A stretch of 64,000 nucleotides of DNA, taken from positions 2,790,001 to 2,854,000 of the forward strand of contig NW_026570225.1 in NCBI RefSeq assembly GCF_019649055.1, given 5' to 3'. A model generated the notes under the pieces. It made no database searches and was not told the origin of the DNA. It saw nothing but the letters and a program-made list of their open reading frames with translations. The translations under genes and the position numbers were made by a program. The stretch comes from Paramacrobiotus metropolitanus (lineage: Eukaryota; Tardigrada; Eutardigrada; Parachela; Macrobiotidae). Numbering within the stretch: the stretch's first letter is position 1; the number at the start of each line of letters is the position of its first letter. Shown in pieces: positions 35,611-48,800 of the stretch.

Positions 35611-35935
35611 CATTCCGGGTAGATGTGGGATTTTCGTGATTTTTTTGTGGCGTCTAAATGTGAGTTTAAAATTAAATTTTCAGTCGGTGACAATTTATTT
35701 TCCTTTGAGTTCTTTCATTTTGACTTTTATCCGTTGAATGTCTGCGGTTAACATTTGCATAATTTGTCTGTTGTTTCATTAATCTGATCTTTGTATTTCA
35801 ATTGTCCGTGTTATTTCTGATTCCAAAATTTGCGTTTAAGCTTTCAGCACCACGGAAACGACGATCTTCTTAATCGCTTAAATTATTAAATACGAAAATA
35901 ATGAGGGACTCTCCAACAACTCGCATAGCGAAGCT
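35611..35935. other. AP-3 delta 3' UTR / intergenic
   Basis: T-rich sequence after the AP-3 delta stop. No coding exon seen. Confidence 0.4.
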
Positions 35936-35941
35936 TTTATT
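35936..35941 (-). terminator. Polyadenylation signal AATAAA for RPL23
   Basis: TTTATT on the plus strand, AATAAA on the minus strand, about 75 bases past the RPL23 stop, the usual distance. Confidence 0.65.
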
Positions 35942-36016
35942 CAAATGCCTGGGTAAAGATGGGTGACAGAAGACAGTCATAAAGAAAAGATCGAGAAAGT
36001 TAAACAAGTGATCTTC

Positions 36017-37007
<991 letters not shown>

Positions 37008-38215
37008 TCTGATAAGGTCGTATAAATTTTATATCAAGAAGAAACACAACCAAAACTGACTCAAGGTTCCTGATTTCGTCGCAGCGCAAAATTTAGCAGC
37101 GCAGTTGCGACTCAAGATGCAGTAGCGGAGTCAACAAGCGCATTGCATTTCTACCAGCTTACCCACTATGGACGGAGTACGGAGACTACGGACTACAGAG
37201 AGCAGTATTGGGTAGTTCAGGCCTATAGGCTCGTCTATGCTACCTACTGAACGGCTTCTTTTCAGGGCGGCAGTTATCGGCGGTTTGCATCTGCTCCCCG
37301 AAAAATTTTTCGTCCAGTTTCCCGTTTCCGGCTTGCTACTTCAGTCAGTTTAAAAAAAAAACAAGTTTAGTTGAGAATTTTGATTTTACTTATTTTATGA
37401 CGTTGCGTTTGCTAACTTTAGAGTTTAACCTTCGTAGTTTATTTTGATACCAAGGTAAACTGTTATGGGCGTGACTTGGGTTTTTCGTTATGTTTCGTAG
37501 TGTTTCGTTTGAGCGTTTTTGTTGTTGTGAACTTGTCACTTGTGGTTATGATTAGTTACAGCGGTGATTCAGATGAAGATTTGGTTTCAAGTCCTTTGTT
37601 TTGTTATTCTCAAAGTACAGCGTGATTAACTGGACGGACGACCGCAGACAGTTCTCAGGTTCTGTAAGCCAAAATTTGCACTTGGTGACTTGGAAATCTC
37701 ATACGACGTGCAAACATTGGGTGTTAGAGGCTTTTCTCGGAATATTGAAGGATACTTTATCAGTCTTTATGGTCGTAAGTTCGTAAGGAAGATGTTTTAT
37801 CAGGTTTTCCGTAGTACTTCAAATTGACTAGGTTAGTTTCCCAGGAAAATGCAGGAATGTTTGTTTTCTATCGTTTACGAATGAAAGAAATAGCTTTTGC
37901 GATAGCGATAAGTCCAGTTCATAGCACAACTGTTACTGTTTTGAAAGTACTAGATTCCTAGAAGTAACTATCATCACGTTTTTGTTTTGCTGACAATTAC
38001 TACTCGCAGTATGCATTTATATTAATTACCGATTACGCTCTTTTTTTGCAGTTTTCTGATTATACAAATTCGTATTCCGACTCCTGTTTATCCATAATGG
38101 GAATGTGACACCGTGACTCCCCTTGAACACTCAAGATCTTAGACCTGCAGTCACCTATTGAATAAATTTGTCAGCTGATCGAGTGGAGCATCGGATCTGT
38201 CAGTAAATAGCAGAG
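37008..38215. promoter_or_regulatory. Divergent intergenic region upstream of RPL23 and the small TM-protein gene
   Basis: About 1.2 kb. A pyrimidine-rich stretch just upstream of the RPL23 ATG (minus strand GTTTCTTCTTG) could be its initiator or TOP-like element. Otherwise AT-rich, with no coding exon recognised. Confidence 0.4.
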
Positions 38216-39325
38216 ATGGTTGTCACTGGGTGTACACCTTTTGACCACGTAATTCCTGGCCGTCCGCCTCCTAACAATCTTCCCGTTCTCCTGCGAAAAG
38301 ATAATGTAACTTCTTCTGAGGACTATGGACGAAAAGTTGCGGTATGTGATCACGAAAAGTCGTTTGAATGTTTGCTTGTTTGTCATGTGCGCCATTAAAT
38401 AACATGAAGCTACAATTCTTATGGTTAGTTTACTACCATGAAAAATAGTTTTTTGGTACTGTAACTGTTTATGATATCCACCATAGAGCAGCTATTCGAG
38501 TGGCAGATTTTCTTTCATTAATTGATGTTACTATCGTTCTATGTGTGGGCTATGGATATGTAAAGCATTTGTAACTTTGCAGGCTACGAATTTGCACATG
38601 TTCAGAGTCGGTATTGATCCAGCCCTCCGCTTCTACACGTTTGCTGGAAGTAAGTATGTACTGATAAATGAGATAATTACTACAACCATGGTTGTAGTAA
38701 TTACCATGCTACAACTGCCATGCTACAACCTATCTCAGCTTTTAAAAAATTTTGAAAAAATTGATTACCTGATTGTTGTGTGTCTTTTTAAATTATCTCA
38801 ATTTCACCCGAAAATTGCCGTGAGTTTTAAAAAAATTTTGCATACTAGATATAGTGGGTGCTAAGTTCTAACACAAGGCAAACAACTTTTTTGCCCTAAT
38901 TTTCTGTCGATCTTTTCTTGTGATTGGATCTTGATCATTTCGGAATTATCTTTATCGAAGAATAATAAAATTTGATAGGATTTTAAGGAAATGTGAGATG
39001 TAGTACATCGACAGAAACTACAGAGTGTAAAGTGTAGTATATCGACGTTTGGCATTTATTCAGTATATCAAGCAATTGTTTTTGCGCAGCGTGGATAGTG
39101 GCGATGATATTTCAACAGAAAGTCTTCAGGAATAAGTTACCGCGTCCTATGACGCATCGTTATTTTTTGGTACTTCCCATTGTGTCCGGATTAATAGCCC
39201 AACAGATAATGCATTACAAGTACACTAATTCTTATCGCCGATTGTGGTTGGAATCGCAGGGAGTGACTCTGCCGCCAAAGAATGTTTCCAGTCTTAGTGA
39301 TCGAGGGAATGATGCAACCGTGTGA
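38216..39325 (+). CDS. Small two-TM protein, possibly complex I subunit NDUFC2 (B14.5b)-like
   Basis: Three exons join with matching phases: 38216-38341, 38583-38649 and 39090-39325; 142 residues. A polar N-terminus with GRPPPNNLP is followed by two hydrophobic segments, FYTFAGTWIVAMIFQQ and YFLVLPIVSGLIAQQIMHY, joined by a short basic loop RNKLPRPMTHR. The tail is YRRLWLESQGVTLPP and a polar end. The two-TM hairpin with a basic loop ending in a HR pair, followed by an aromatic/basic tail, resembles NDUFC2 of mitochondrial complex I. Sequence identity is too low for me to be sure. It could equally be another small mitochondrial or ER membrane protein. Confidence 0.5.
38674..38703. repeat. Perfect 30-base palindrome in an intron
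   Basis: TAATTACTACAACCATGG continues into its exact mirror, TTGTAGTAATTA, with no spacer. It lies 24 bases into the second intron of the small TM-protein gene. It is followed by two copies of CATGCTACAAC at about 38706 and 38720, which repeat half of the palindrome core. Confidence 0.9.
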
Positions 39326-40505
39326 TTACGTTTGACAGTAGCGCGCATGATGATGAATGATGTGCATTTACGGATGTTGTTGTCTTGTTTTGTAAATATT
39401 CCTGCATCCTGTTTTTATGTTGTCCTGGTTGTCCAACGAGTGAACATCATTAGATTGCGGTATCCAATGCGGCTTGTATGTACGAGTATTCTGTTTACTG
39501 CAGACGAGGGGGTTACTGTAAAGAGAACTAAAACAGAACAAACAATAAAAAACTGCTGAAAGTTGAAAGACTGTAACGTCTGTAAGCATTAAAAATTGTA
39601 AGACAATTTTGGCATTAAAACTTAACTTGATGCTTGATTTCAAAGTCATTTTACGATTAAGGGAAGTGACCCGGTACATGGCTCAAAGGAAGACCTTCTT
39701 GTGCACAAACTTATGTCTTTGCAATTAAACAATTATTTTTTTAACAATGTTTGATTGTGTCCAATAGCTGACCATGAGTATTTTGTTTAGACGATAGTGA
39801 AAACGATATGCGCGCACGGCATCTCGTTGCAAAGTTATGTAAAACTCATAGGTTCACAATCTTGGACGCGTCTGGGTGTACCAAAAGTGAAAAGTCTCGT
39901 TACTATCCGATTACATTTAAACTTATTGTTAACGGAAACTGAAAGCAGAACATAAACAGCAAATGGACATCCATAAGAGAATCATTGTATACCGAAGTTC
40001 CGAACCACTTCACAAATGTTGTTCTAAAATTTTAAACTGCCACAGTAAGTACCATGATTTAGTAAGTACCATGTGTTTTAAGAAGAGATTTAATTTTTCG
40101 AAACTGTATCCGTTATGATACCATTTGAGGAAATGCTTAAAGTGTTATACAGGTACAGGTACAGTAATGTTATACATATTATATAAAAATAAACCACGTT
40201 AGCGATAGGAATTACTCGCCGGTCACAGATTTCAACTGTGTGCCATGTACAATTGTACATCTTCAGACTCACGATCAGCTTTAACCATAAGTACTGTACA
40301 CTACAATTTGTACCGAACAACAACTGCCTGAAGCAAGACGATGGTCATTGTAAAAACACCTTAAGAGATCGTCGTCTTGAACTTCCGGCATCAGCCGACA
40401 TTGAGCGGGGTACGACAATATTTGGTTAGTTAGCTGATCGTGCAGACTCGAACGACTTTTTGTAGATTAAGCTAGGATCAGAATTTAATATGAAATCTTT
40501 AGGAA
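39326..40505. other. Intergenic region with polyadenylation signal
   Basis: About 1.18 kb. AATAAA at 39544-39549 (plus) lies about 220 bases after the small TM-protein stop and likely ends that transcript. The rest should contain the promoter of the GT31 gene. No coding exon recognised. Confidence 0.5.
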
Positions 40506-41950
40506 ATGGGCAATTTTCCTCTCGTGCGGCTCCTTAATACGCTTTTTTTGGCCATTTTGGCCGGGATTTTCGTGCTGCTGAGTCCGCTGCAAAGGTTTTC
40601 CCTACCGAAACTTCCCACAGAAATTTCCGTATCTCTTTCGTCCACTCATGGTCAGTTAACCTCAGCATTTCCTCCAGTATTCGATGCGTTTTGCTCACAG
40701 TTCAACCGGTCTGTCGTGTCAGAACTGTATCTGAACTACACCGCAACGCATTTACTATTGGACACTTATTATTCTGCAACGCACATGCGCTTTCCACCAG
40801 TTAAATATCATTTCGCCATCGTGACGGCACCAGGTAGTTTTAAAGCGCGCCGTTCTATCCGCGCGACATGGAAGCGCATGATCAACAGCCAGCCGAGTTG
40901 TTCCAGCACCCTGGCATTTTATGTCGGTCGCACCAGCAACCAGAGAACAGCCGATTGGCTGCAGCGAGAACTGCAGCAAAATCCCGACGACATGGTGCTC
41001 ATTGACTTCTGTGATGCGTACGAGAATCTGCCGCTGAAAACTTACAATATTATGAATTTCGTTCACAGAAATTATCGAGATGCCGAGTGGGTGATAAAAA
41101 TTGACGACGACATGTTGCCCAATATTCCTGGTTTTGTACAGTGCTTTCCGCGGGTTCAAGAGGCCCGGGTGGGCGTGTACGGCTGGATTACCATTGATAA
41201 AGTTCCGAAGCCCGGAGACAAGTACATGATTCCCAAACAACGGTATGAAAACAGAAAAAACGTCTTATAGTAACAACAGCAGAAAATTAATATCATTGCT
41301 CGGTATAATTGGGTTGTATGTGACTGCGCGGCTGTGGAATTATTTATCATTACTACAAGTGTACTTTTACTTCACAACACAGTAACCCGTCAAAATGACT
41401 TTTTTTGGCTGACCAGTGAGCTATGTACAGTATGTAGATGCACACTTTAATACTGTGGCATGCATACATACTGGAAGAATTGATTCTTCTGTTTGTACTG
41501 TATTTTTAAGTTATCGTATAGGTTTTTTTAAAGCTTGTCATTGAATTTTAATCAATGTCTACGGTTAGGTATGGAAAGAACTATTTCCCACCATTCTCAC
41601 ACGGTCCGGCTTACGCTGTTCGAGCCTCGATTTTACCGGGTCTGCTGGAGGCTTGCCGGCATATGCCCATTATTAACTTGGAGGATGTATGGTTCACGGG
41701 GTTATGTGCCGAAAAAGCAGGAATTTCTCGGAAGAATGTCAGTAGTTTTTTATCGATGCGCCGGACACCGCATGAATTTGACGCGCAGCCGGAAAAGGCT
41801 ATTCGAAACGGTTTCTTTTTCCATAAGATTTCCAGTGTCACGGTTAGGAAAGTGTGGGCCACAATGAATGCACAGAGCTGTGATAGTATTGATTATTCCT
41901 GTGACAAATTTACGGAAAGGCTGATACCACAGAAGTCGACGACAAATTAG
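40506..41950 (+). CDS. GT31-family beta-1,3-galactosyltransferase-like enzyme
   Basis: Two exons, 40506-41242 and 41569-41950, join within an Arg codon; 372 residues. The N-terminus (LLNTLFLAILAGIFVLLSPL) is a type II signal anchor typical of Golgi enzymes. The domain follows the GT31 pattern: FAIVTAPGSFKARRSIRATW, a DFCDAYENLPLKT segment, and the metal/UDP-sugar DxD motif in VIKIDDDMLPN. The second exon has YFPPFSHGPAYAV and the acidic NLEDVWFTGLCAEKAGI, the usual E-D-V-x2-G-x2 motif near the catalytic centre. The family transfers Gal or GlcNAc in beta-1,3 linkage to glycoproteins or glycolipids; acceptor specificity cannot be read. Convergent with a fucosyltransferase gene 0.44 kb away. Confidence 0.88.
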
Positions 41951-42392
41951 TGGTAGTTTTGTTCCGCACTTCGTAAAGAAATTTGTTGCAGTTAAAATGC
42001 GTTAACTTTGTGATGCCTTTGTTTAATTCCATGATCGAGACGTTTCTATATGTCTGTACTTGTGCTTTATATAAATTAATTTCTCTAAATCCGAAAGTGC
42101 TACGTGAAAATACGTACTGCATGCAATAACGAGCAGACAATTACGTCAGTTTGACTGCTAAAGAAAATACTCGTGTGGTACACCCATAAACGCAAAAACA
42201 TGCACCGGCAAAAAACAACAAAACAACGCGGACAATGCCGTATATCACTATATCAACAATTGTTGTTACATCTGTGCAAAGGTAATAAATTAATAAAATT
42301 GCATAAGCTGCTTCAAGAAAACACGTGAGTTTAGGAGCATCAATGACTAGAAAAACTTGGTAAAATTAACAGTGCTACGCTGTGATCTGATG
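41951..42392. other. Convergent 3' region between GT31 and GT11 genes
   Basis: AATAAA occurs twice on the plus strand (42284-42289 and 42292-42297), about 335 bases after the GT31 stop. No coding exon seen. Confidence 0.5.
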
Positions 42393-43978
42393 CTAATCGG
42401 CACCAATCCAAGTTGGGAAAAAATAATCAGTTTTCTTGTATTCTCGACTCATGGGCGTGACTCGCCGCGGCCAGTGTTTGTAGTAATACACTTCACCGGC
42501 TTCACTCAGATAGGCACCCCACCAACCAAATGTTCCCACGGAGAGAATCAGATGATCCATCAGCGTCAACAGCGCCAAATCCACTTCCGCCGTATTGTTG
42601 CCATCCATGTACAACACATTGTCAAGATTGCGCAGTATGGTGCGGCAGTACGGCAGATCGTTGCTGACCACGGCGAATACGCTATTCGGATACTGGCTAT
42701 TCAAGCGGCTGGTCATGCGCAGAAGATAGCGTGGTGTGGCGACCGTGTGGCCGTACCTGTGGGGGATGGGGTCTAAAAGGTCACCGCGCCGGACATGTAT
42801 TCCGATTATCATCCGTGGTGATCGGTTGGTGTCTTTCATGTATTTTGTCAGTTTGGTATTCAGTTCTTGAGTGACCTGAGTGTATATGGATGGCTTGAAG
42901 ACGAAGCGATAGAAGAGTTCATCGCGGATGTGATGAAAGTACCGCCACGACTGGAGGAAGCCGGCTAAAGTGATGATGCGTTTGACCGGTGCGGCGGTGT
43001 TGTTAACAGCCAGTTTTCGAGGCAGGGATGTCTCATAGATTCCAGCTGCTTCTACACGATGTTTCGGAATTGAACCAGCTGGAGGTTTTTGGTCAAAAAC
43101 AGGGAATGAGTGGAGGAATTTGGCCATATGTGGATGAGGCTCCATAAATACAGCTGTAGAGAGAATACTCAATGGCGATCTTCTGCGTATTAAATTTTAT
43201 TATTTTTTGCGCAGGTGCATTAATATATGGGCTGTTTATACCCCGAAATGGCCCGTATGACCAATGTAATAGTTATCATCTTGGAATATTAACTGCACCG
43301 AAACGTAGAAAGCAGAAATCCTCAATAGTGAGCGGATCTAAAGGATTCGTCTATTGATATCGATCTAATGTGTACTAAAAACAGCAGCCATGGAAATATA
43401 TAATTAATTTATACTTTTTGCTCAGGGTTTTGTATTACAGTTTTGGTACTTGAGAACGCAGTATTAAATAGAACAAATACTATTAGCCTAATAGCTATGT
43501 AATTACGTACAGAGTAAACAATATAATTATTTAGTCATAGTCGGCAGTGCTTACGTGTTCTTCCACTGGACGCCGCTAGACCAAAAGTGGTCGCGGTCAT
43601 AAACATAAAATTTCCCAATCCCACGGCTCCTGATAAATCATGCGTTAAATTGAAAGTTCTTCGATCGTTCTGCAGTTGTATAACTGGTTGATTTCGTGGA
43701 AAAGCGAAGGTCAACCGGCAGCGAATTCGTTCTTCTATTCTGTCCATAATCGATTCTGATAAACCAGTCTTCTTCCCGCAAACCGTTACTTCAGATGCCA
43801 CAGCATTATCGTAAATCTGGTCCAGACGAGCAGAAAAATACAGCAGCGTTGTAAAGGTTATCAGTACTATCCACAGCTGTATGCGCGCTAAAGTGGTGAA
43901 TGTCCTGTACATCCTGCACACAATGAAAGAAGGCTCACTGGGCACCGTTTCCGGTGCTTCATGCTTCTGTATCATCAC
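42393..43978 (-). CDS. GT11-family alpha-1,2-fucosyltransferase-like enzyme (FUT1/FUT2 type)
   Basis: Two exons, 43978-43555 and 43153-42393, join in phase to read SSGRTPVFMEPH; 394 residues. A cytosolic tail precedes the signal anchor IQLWIVLITFTTLLYFSA. GT11 hallmarks are present: AVGLGNFMFMTATTFGLA at the start of the domain, the GDP-fucose-binding motif IGIHVRRGD, the second motif VFAVVSNDLPYC, and the third motif LSVGTFGWWGAYL. Members add alpha-1,2-fucose to terminal galactose, making H-type glycans. With the adjacent beta-1,3-galactosyltransferase-like gene this could extend one glycan, but that is inference from position. Confidence 0.9.
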
Positions 43979-45832
43979 ATTGCAATTGTCGCATTACACT
44001 GGGCGGCAAATGGTTTCCATCTCGCACTGCAGCTCGTACTGATTGGAATTAACTCTGCCGTGTCATGTCAAAGCCGCTTCGATGCTGCGCTTGAACGCGC
44101 AACGGTCAGTGTTCCGCTTCGTCACAAATTGTCGCGATCAAATAAAATCGCCACAAGGCAAAAGATTAACCTTTATCGTCGTCGTTCTGTGTTTTCTTTA
44201 AGTTGTCGGTAACTTACTTACTTTTGATTGCTATGTGGATACATGTATGCGCAACGCCGCAACGGTGCATCGGCTTTGTACAACCAATAATATCTGATCC
44301 TTAATTTTTGTCTTTACAACCGCTAAAAATTTGAATAAGTACTTACATATTGTATCTGTTATGTAAGACTTTTTAACGCAATCCTGTCGATTTTCGATTT
44401 TTGAATATTGTTCCAATGGTCATTAAGAACTAAACCTAACTGCAACAAAGAAAGACTGAAAATAAAATAAGAAAGAGTATACTGTACCAGTACGAAAGGC
44501 GCGGTCATCTCGAGTGGGAGAGCGGTACAGAAATATGCTTTGAACATGTTTAGTATACTTATTAGTTCGTGTCAGCAAGGATTTTGGAAATAAATTACAG
44601 TTATAACTATGCAATGGAGGTACTTCGAATTACTGCTAATGGATGAATGCTTAATGACCCAAACACTGTAGAACTTGAAACTACCGCAAAAAGTGCAAGT
44701 TTGTGATACAAACCATCAAGTAAACCAACACTGGAAACGAATATCTACATCTTAAATATGGATCTATAAATATATATAGATCTATATAATATATATAATA
44801 TATAATATCTCTTTAATTATAGTATACCAGTACTCCGCATAGACCACAGTACAGTAAGTACTTCCGCCGCACTTCCGGAACGCTTCCGGTTCATCGGTTT
44901 TCGGCACACCTGCGGGTGGCGGCAGCCAGAAATTTTGCGCTCTTTGGATCAGCCGCCGCTCACTTGCAAGTTCTTAAGTTTGGGCAACTTCGAACTTCTC
45001 TAATTTTTTCGTTTATTGTTATGAAGTGAACTGCAAATAGTTCGTTGGGAAATTTAAAAAGTTCGCAAGTTACTACTACGCAAATTACAGGTATTGATTC
45101 GCGGTGAAGCTTTTGAAGGTTTTAATGCAAACCTGTTCCATCGTCAACCAGCCTCTGCAGACTGCAACCTTATTCCAGAAATGGTTCGCCAGAAATTTCG
45201 GTAAGCGGTTCGTTCATGTAACATTAAAAGACAAAAAATCCGTTCTTTGTTCTTTCCTACCATACTCTCCCAGATAATTCCAGAAAATACATATGCTACG
45301 TATTCCAGTTGAATCTGTGTAAAATCTGGAACTTTGATCAAATACTTCCTTTTTCGTAACTTTCATCGGCAATCTGGTAGTAACCAAGTAGTTCAAAATA
45401 ATTGACTGTCTTGCTGACTCGTACGATGCTGGCGTTTTCTTGCTGAGTGTTTTTATCACAAGCTGGATTTATTATCAGCGCATAGGCTGCGAAGCCCAGA
45501 CAACAATTTTATGTCCTTTCCCGGGTGTCTGGCGAAAGAATTATGGCTCACCATTTTTGACGCTTGCGCAGGGCTTCGGTAATCTGGCTCGCATCGCATT
45601 CTTTGCATAACGTTAGTTTCCATTTGGATATCGTGAGTCCTTGATGCGACGTGATTTTTATTGATGCGCCATTATCTCCGGAAACGACAGGCTCACTGAT
45701 CGGGTCTGTTCAAGGTGAGCCGACGTATTTACTTGCTGTGTTTTTCACAGTGTGTAGTGGTTGATTCGACGCTCTATTTGGTTCAGGTTTTGTTGTACTA
45801 AGCGAACGCTAATTTGTTGGTTTTCAGGAAAA
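43979..45832. promoter_or_regulatory. Divergent intergenic region between GT11 gene and CPSF1
   Basis: About 1.85 kb. It holds both promoters. GGTTTTCAG ending at 45827 looks like a splice acceptor just before the CPSF1 ATG, so CPSF1 probably has a 5' UTR intron. An AT-rich repeat lies at 44761-44810. A minus-strand frame at 45214-45459 is discussed in the findings. Confidence 0.5.
44761..44810. repeat. AT-rich palindromic simple repeat
   Basis: A run of TATA units. GATCTATA at 44761 mirrors TATAGATC ending at 44782, followed by repeated ATATAATATAT. It can fold into a cruciform or hairpin. Confidence 0.8.
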
Positions 45833-48800
45833 ATGTCGTGCGGGATCGTTCGATTTCTGCACCCTCCCACAGCAGTTCACAACGCAGTCTACTGCAACTT
45901 TTTCAACAAACGGGAAAAATCTCTGGTTGTAGCTGGACTGAACTTCATTCAGGTTTATCGCGTCAACGTTATTCCCACGCAGCAATTATCGGACAGCTCC
46001 GATTCAGCGCCGAAAGCGTTGTTCGACGACGACGACGAAGATGATCTGTACACTGTCCGGAAACCAGTGTTATCTGCCGTGACTGCTAACTTCTCTCCGG
46101 AAAATGTCCGGTTGGAATGTCTGGCCACGTTCGAAGTCTTCGGCACCGTCACCGATTTGAAAGCGTCGGCACTCCCGCATTCCAACCGTGATCTTCTCTT
46201 ATTAGCTTTCGCCGATGCCAAATTGTCGGCCGTTCAGTACGATCCTATAATCAACGATCTACGCTCCATTTCGCTGCATGACTATGAAGCGGCGCGCTTC
46301 AGTGACGAGATGCCGACGAATCTCGGCCCTGCCGAGCCCATTGTGCGCGTCGATCCGGACAATCGGTGTGCCGTTATGCGTCTGTACCGCACCCAATTGC
46401 TGGTCATTCCCTTCGTGCACCCACCCAATCGAACCGATAACGCACTGAACGGACCCAAGCCCGTGTCGCAGTTTCGCTCGTTTGCCTTGTCGTTGAAGAA
46501 GATCAAGGACGATCCCAACGAGTTTATCCAAGATTTTCAGCTGCTACCGGGATATTTGGAGCCGACGGTGGCTGTTCTGTGCCATCGAGTGTTATCTTGG
46601 CCAGGGAGAGTGGCCATCAATAGCGACACTTGCTACGTGGCAGCGTTGTCTCTCAATACTCGTGAAAGAGCTTTCCATCTTATTTGGAATTGTGTGGGAC
46701 TGCCGTATGATAGCAAGTACATGTTAAGCGTTCCACGGCCGATTGGCGGACTTTTGGTCGTATCTACAAGCGCCATGATTTACGTTAATCAAGGTACCGT
46801 ATGGATTAAAAATGTGCCAAGATTCAAAACGATCTGCACGTCGCAATTTTTTTATACTCGATCTGGCAAATTTCCTCTTGTACGTGCTTTCTAGTTACTT
46901 TATTTTGTTTTTATGTTTGTAGGCGTACCAGCGATGGGCATTTCCTTGAATAGTACTACAGCAGGGAGTACTCGATTCCCTTTACGACCGGAAGCGGCCG
47001 TTGTTGCCACATTGGATGGCTCCAGTTGCGCGTTTTTCGAGTCGGAGCGGCTCTTGTTGACTCTTCGGAATGGCAATGGCTTTGTTGTGACTATTATTTA
47101 CGATCATGCCATGCGTACAGTTAGAGAATTCCACTGGCAGCAAGTACTAAATAATCGCTACGCTTCCTGTATTACGCCGCTGGAAGGCGGCTACATTTTT
47201 GTGGGTGGTCGATTGTCGGATTCCGTTCTCTATATGCTAACATCCAGCGAATGGATTGAAGCGGAAGCCGCTCTGGTTGAAGATGATGGTAACGATGATT
47301 TTGCCGCCAGGCGAGCAGGACCACGAAAAACGCTGCTGACGATAACAGACGACGAGGATATATACGGACCCAACGCTTTTGTTAGTGTCGTCACGCCTTT
47401 GAAAAAATATCATTTCACAGCGTGCGATGAGCTGATCAGTTTGGGACCGTGCCGTACATCAGCCGTTGGAGAACCGCTGAATAGCGCCGAGGATTTTGTT
47501 CGAAGTTCCGATAAGGATGCTGACTTGGTAACGTGTTCGGGATACGAAAATGAGTCCCATGTGGTCGCCATGCATAAGTCGATTCGGCCAGATGTTTTGG
47601 CATCGTTCGACATTCAGGATGTGCAAGATTTGTGGACTCTCCAGGACGATAGCAGTAATGACCACAGTCTCGTTGTAATTAGCACTTCGGACAAGACGTC
47701 AGTTTTTCACAGCGTTGACGAGATTGTCGAAGCGGAAGAGCATCCTTTCCAAGGCGATGAACCAACGATTTTTTGCTGTCAGGTACGGTTTTGTGGTATC
47801 GATTAGAGATGCGAACTCATTAATTAATGTTTTAGTAGCTTGAATAATAATTTTGGGATTTTTTTACAGCTCCATAATGGCCGTATATCTGTTCAAGTTA
47901 CGCGAACCTATGCTCGCGTTGTGACCTTGACCGGATGTGAAACGGTTGATTTTACACTGGAAGGAAACGATGAAGTGAAATTCGCCACAGCATTAAATGA
48001 GCGCTTTGTCTTTGTAACCACCGGCGGTATGTTGATGTTATATGAATGGGACAGTACCCTCGGAATCATTACGGAAGTCAACACAAGCGCCCTCAATTTG
48101 CCGGAGAACGGCATTTTGGCGGCTTCCTTGTATGTGGACTACAGTGGGTTGTTCACCACGACAGTTCCTTCCAATGTCGGTACGATCGAGATGGTGATCG
48201 AGCCCGACGTTTTGGATACGACCGTCAAAGCCGAACCGCAGCCAGAAGACGAAGATAAATTATTATATGAGACCCGTGGCTCGCAGGTCGATCAGGGAAA
48301 GGAGAAATTTGGTTTGTCACCAGAAGAATTTCGTAGTAGTCTGATGGAGCTGCGCACAAGGAACTTGCCATTTGGGCCAACTGATTGGTTATTATTGGTG
48401 CGGCGTGATCATACTTTGACCATCTACAGTCTGCCTGATCTGATTTTGATGTTTGAAACCTATCCGATGATCCATGCTCCGCGAGTTATCCACGATGTGT
48501 GTGCTCTAGAGCAGCCATCGGCACCACCGAATGCCATCGCTTCGGCTTGTCAGGATCAGAAACTGAAGGAAGTTTTGTTGGTCGGCCTCGGGATACGACA
48601 TAGTCAGCCGTATTTTTTTATGGTCGTCAGCGAAACTGTTCACATGTACCATGTCGTACCATTCTACTATGGTCAGAACGAACGGCGATTAAGGATTTCC
48701 TTTTCACGGGTCAAACATGACATGTTGACAAATGAGCGGAAATTAAAGCGGCGGTTGCCCAAGGATCTTCAAGCTGATGAAAATCGATTAGCCAAACGTT

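Noticed and set aside
43172-43357. Plus-strand frame with a hydrophobic N-terminus resembling a small membrane protein
   Set aside because: It lies antisense within the intron of the fucosyltransferase gene and overlaps its exon edge; no independent support.
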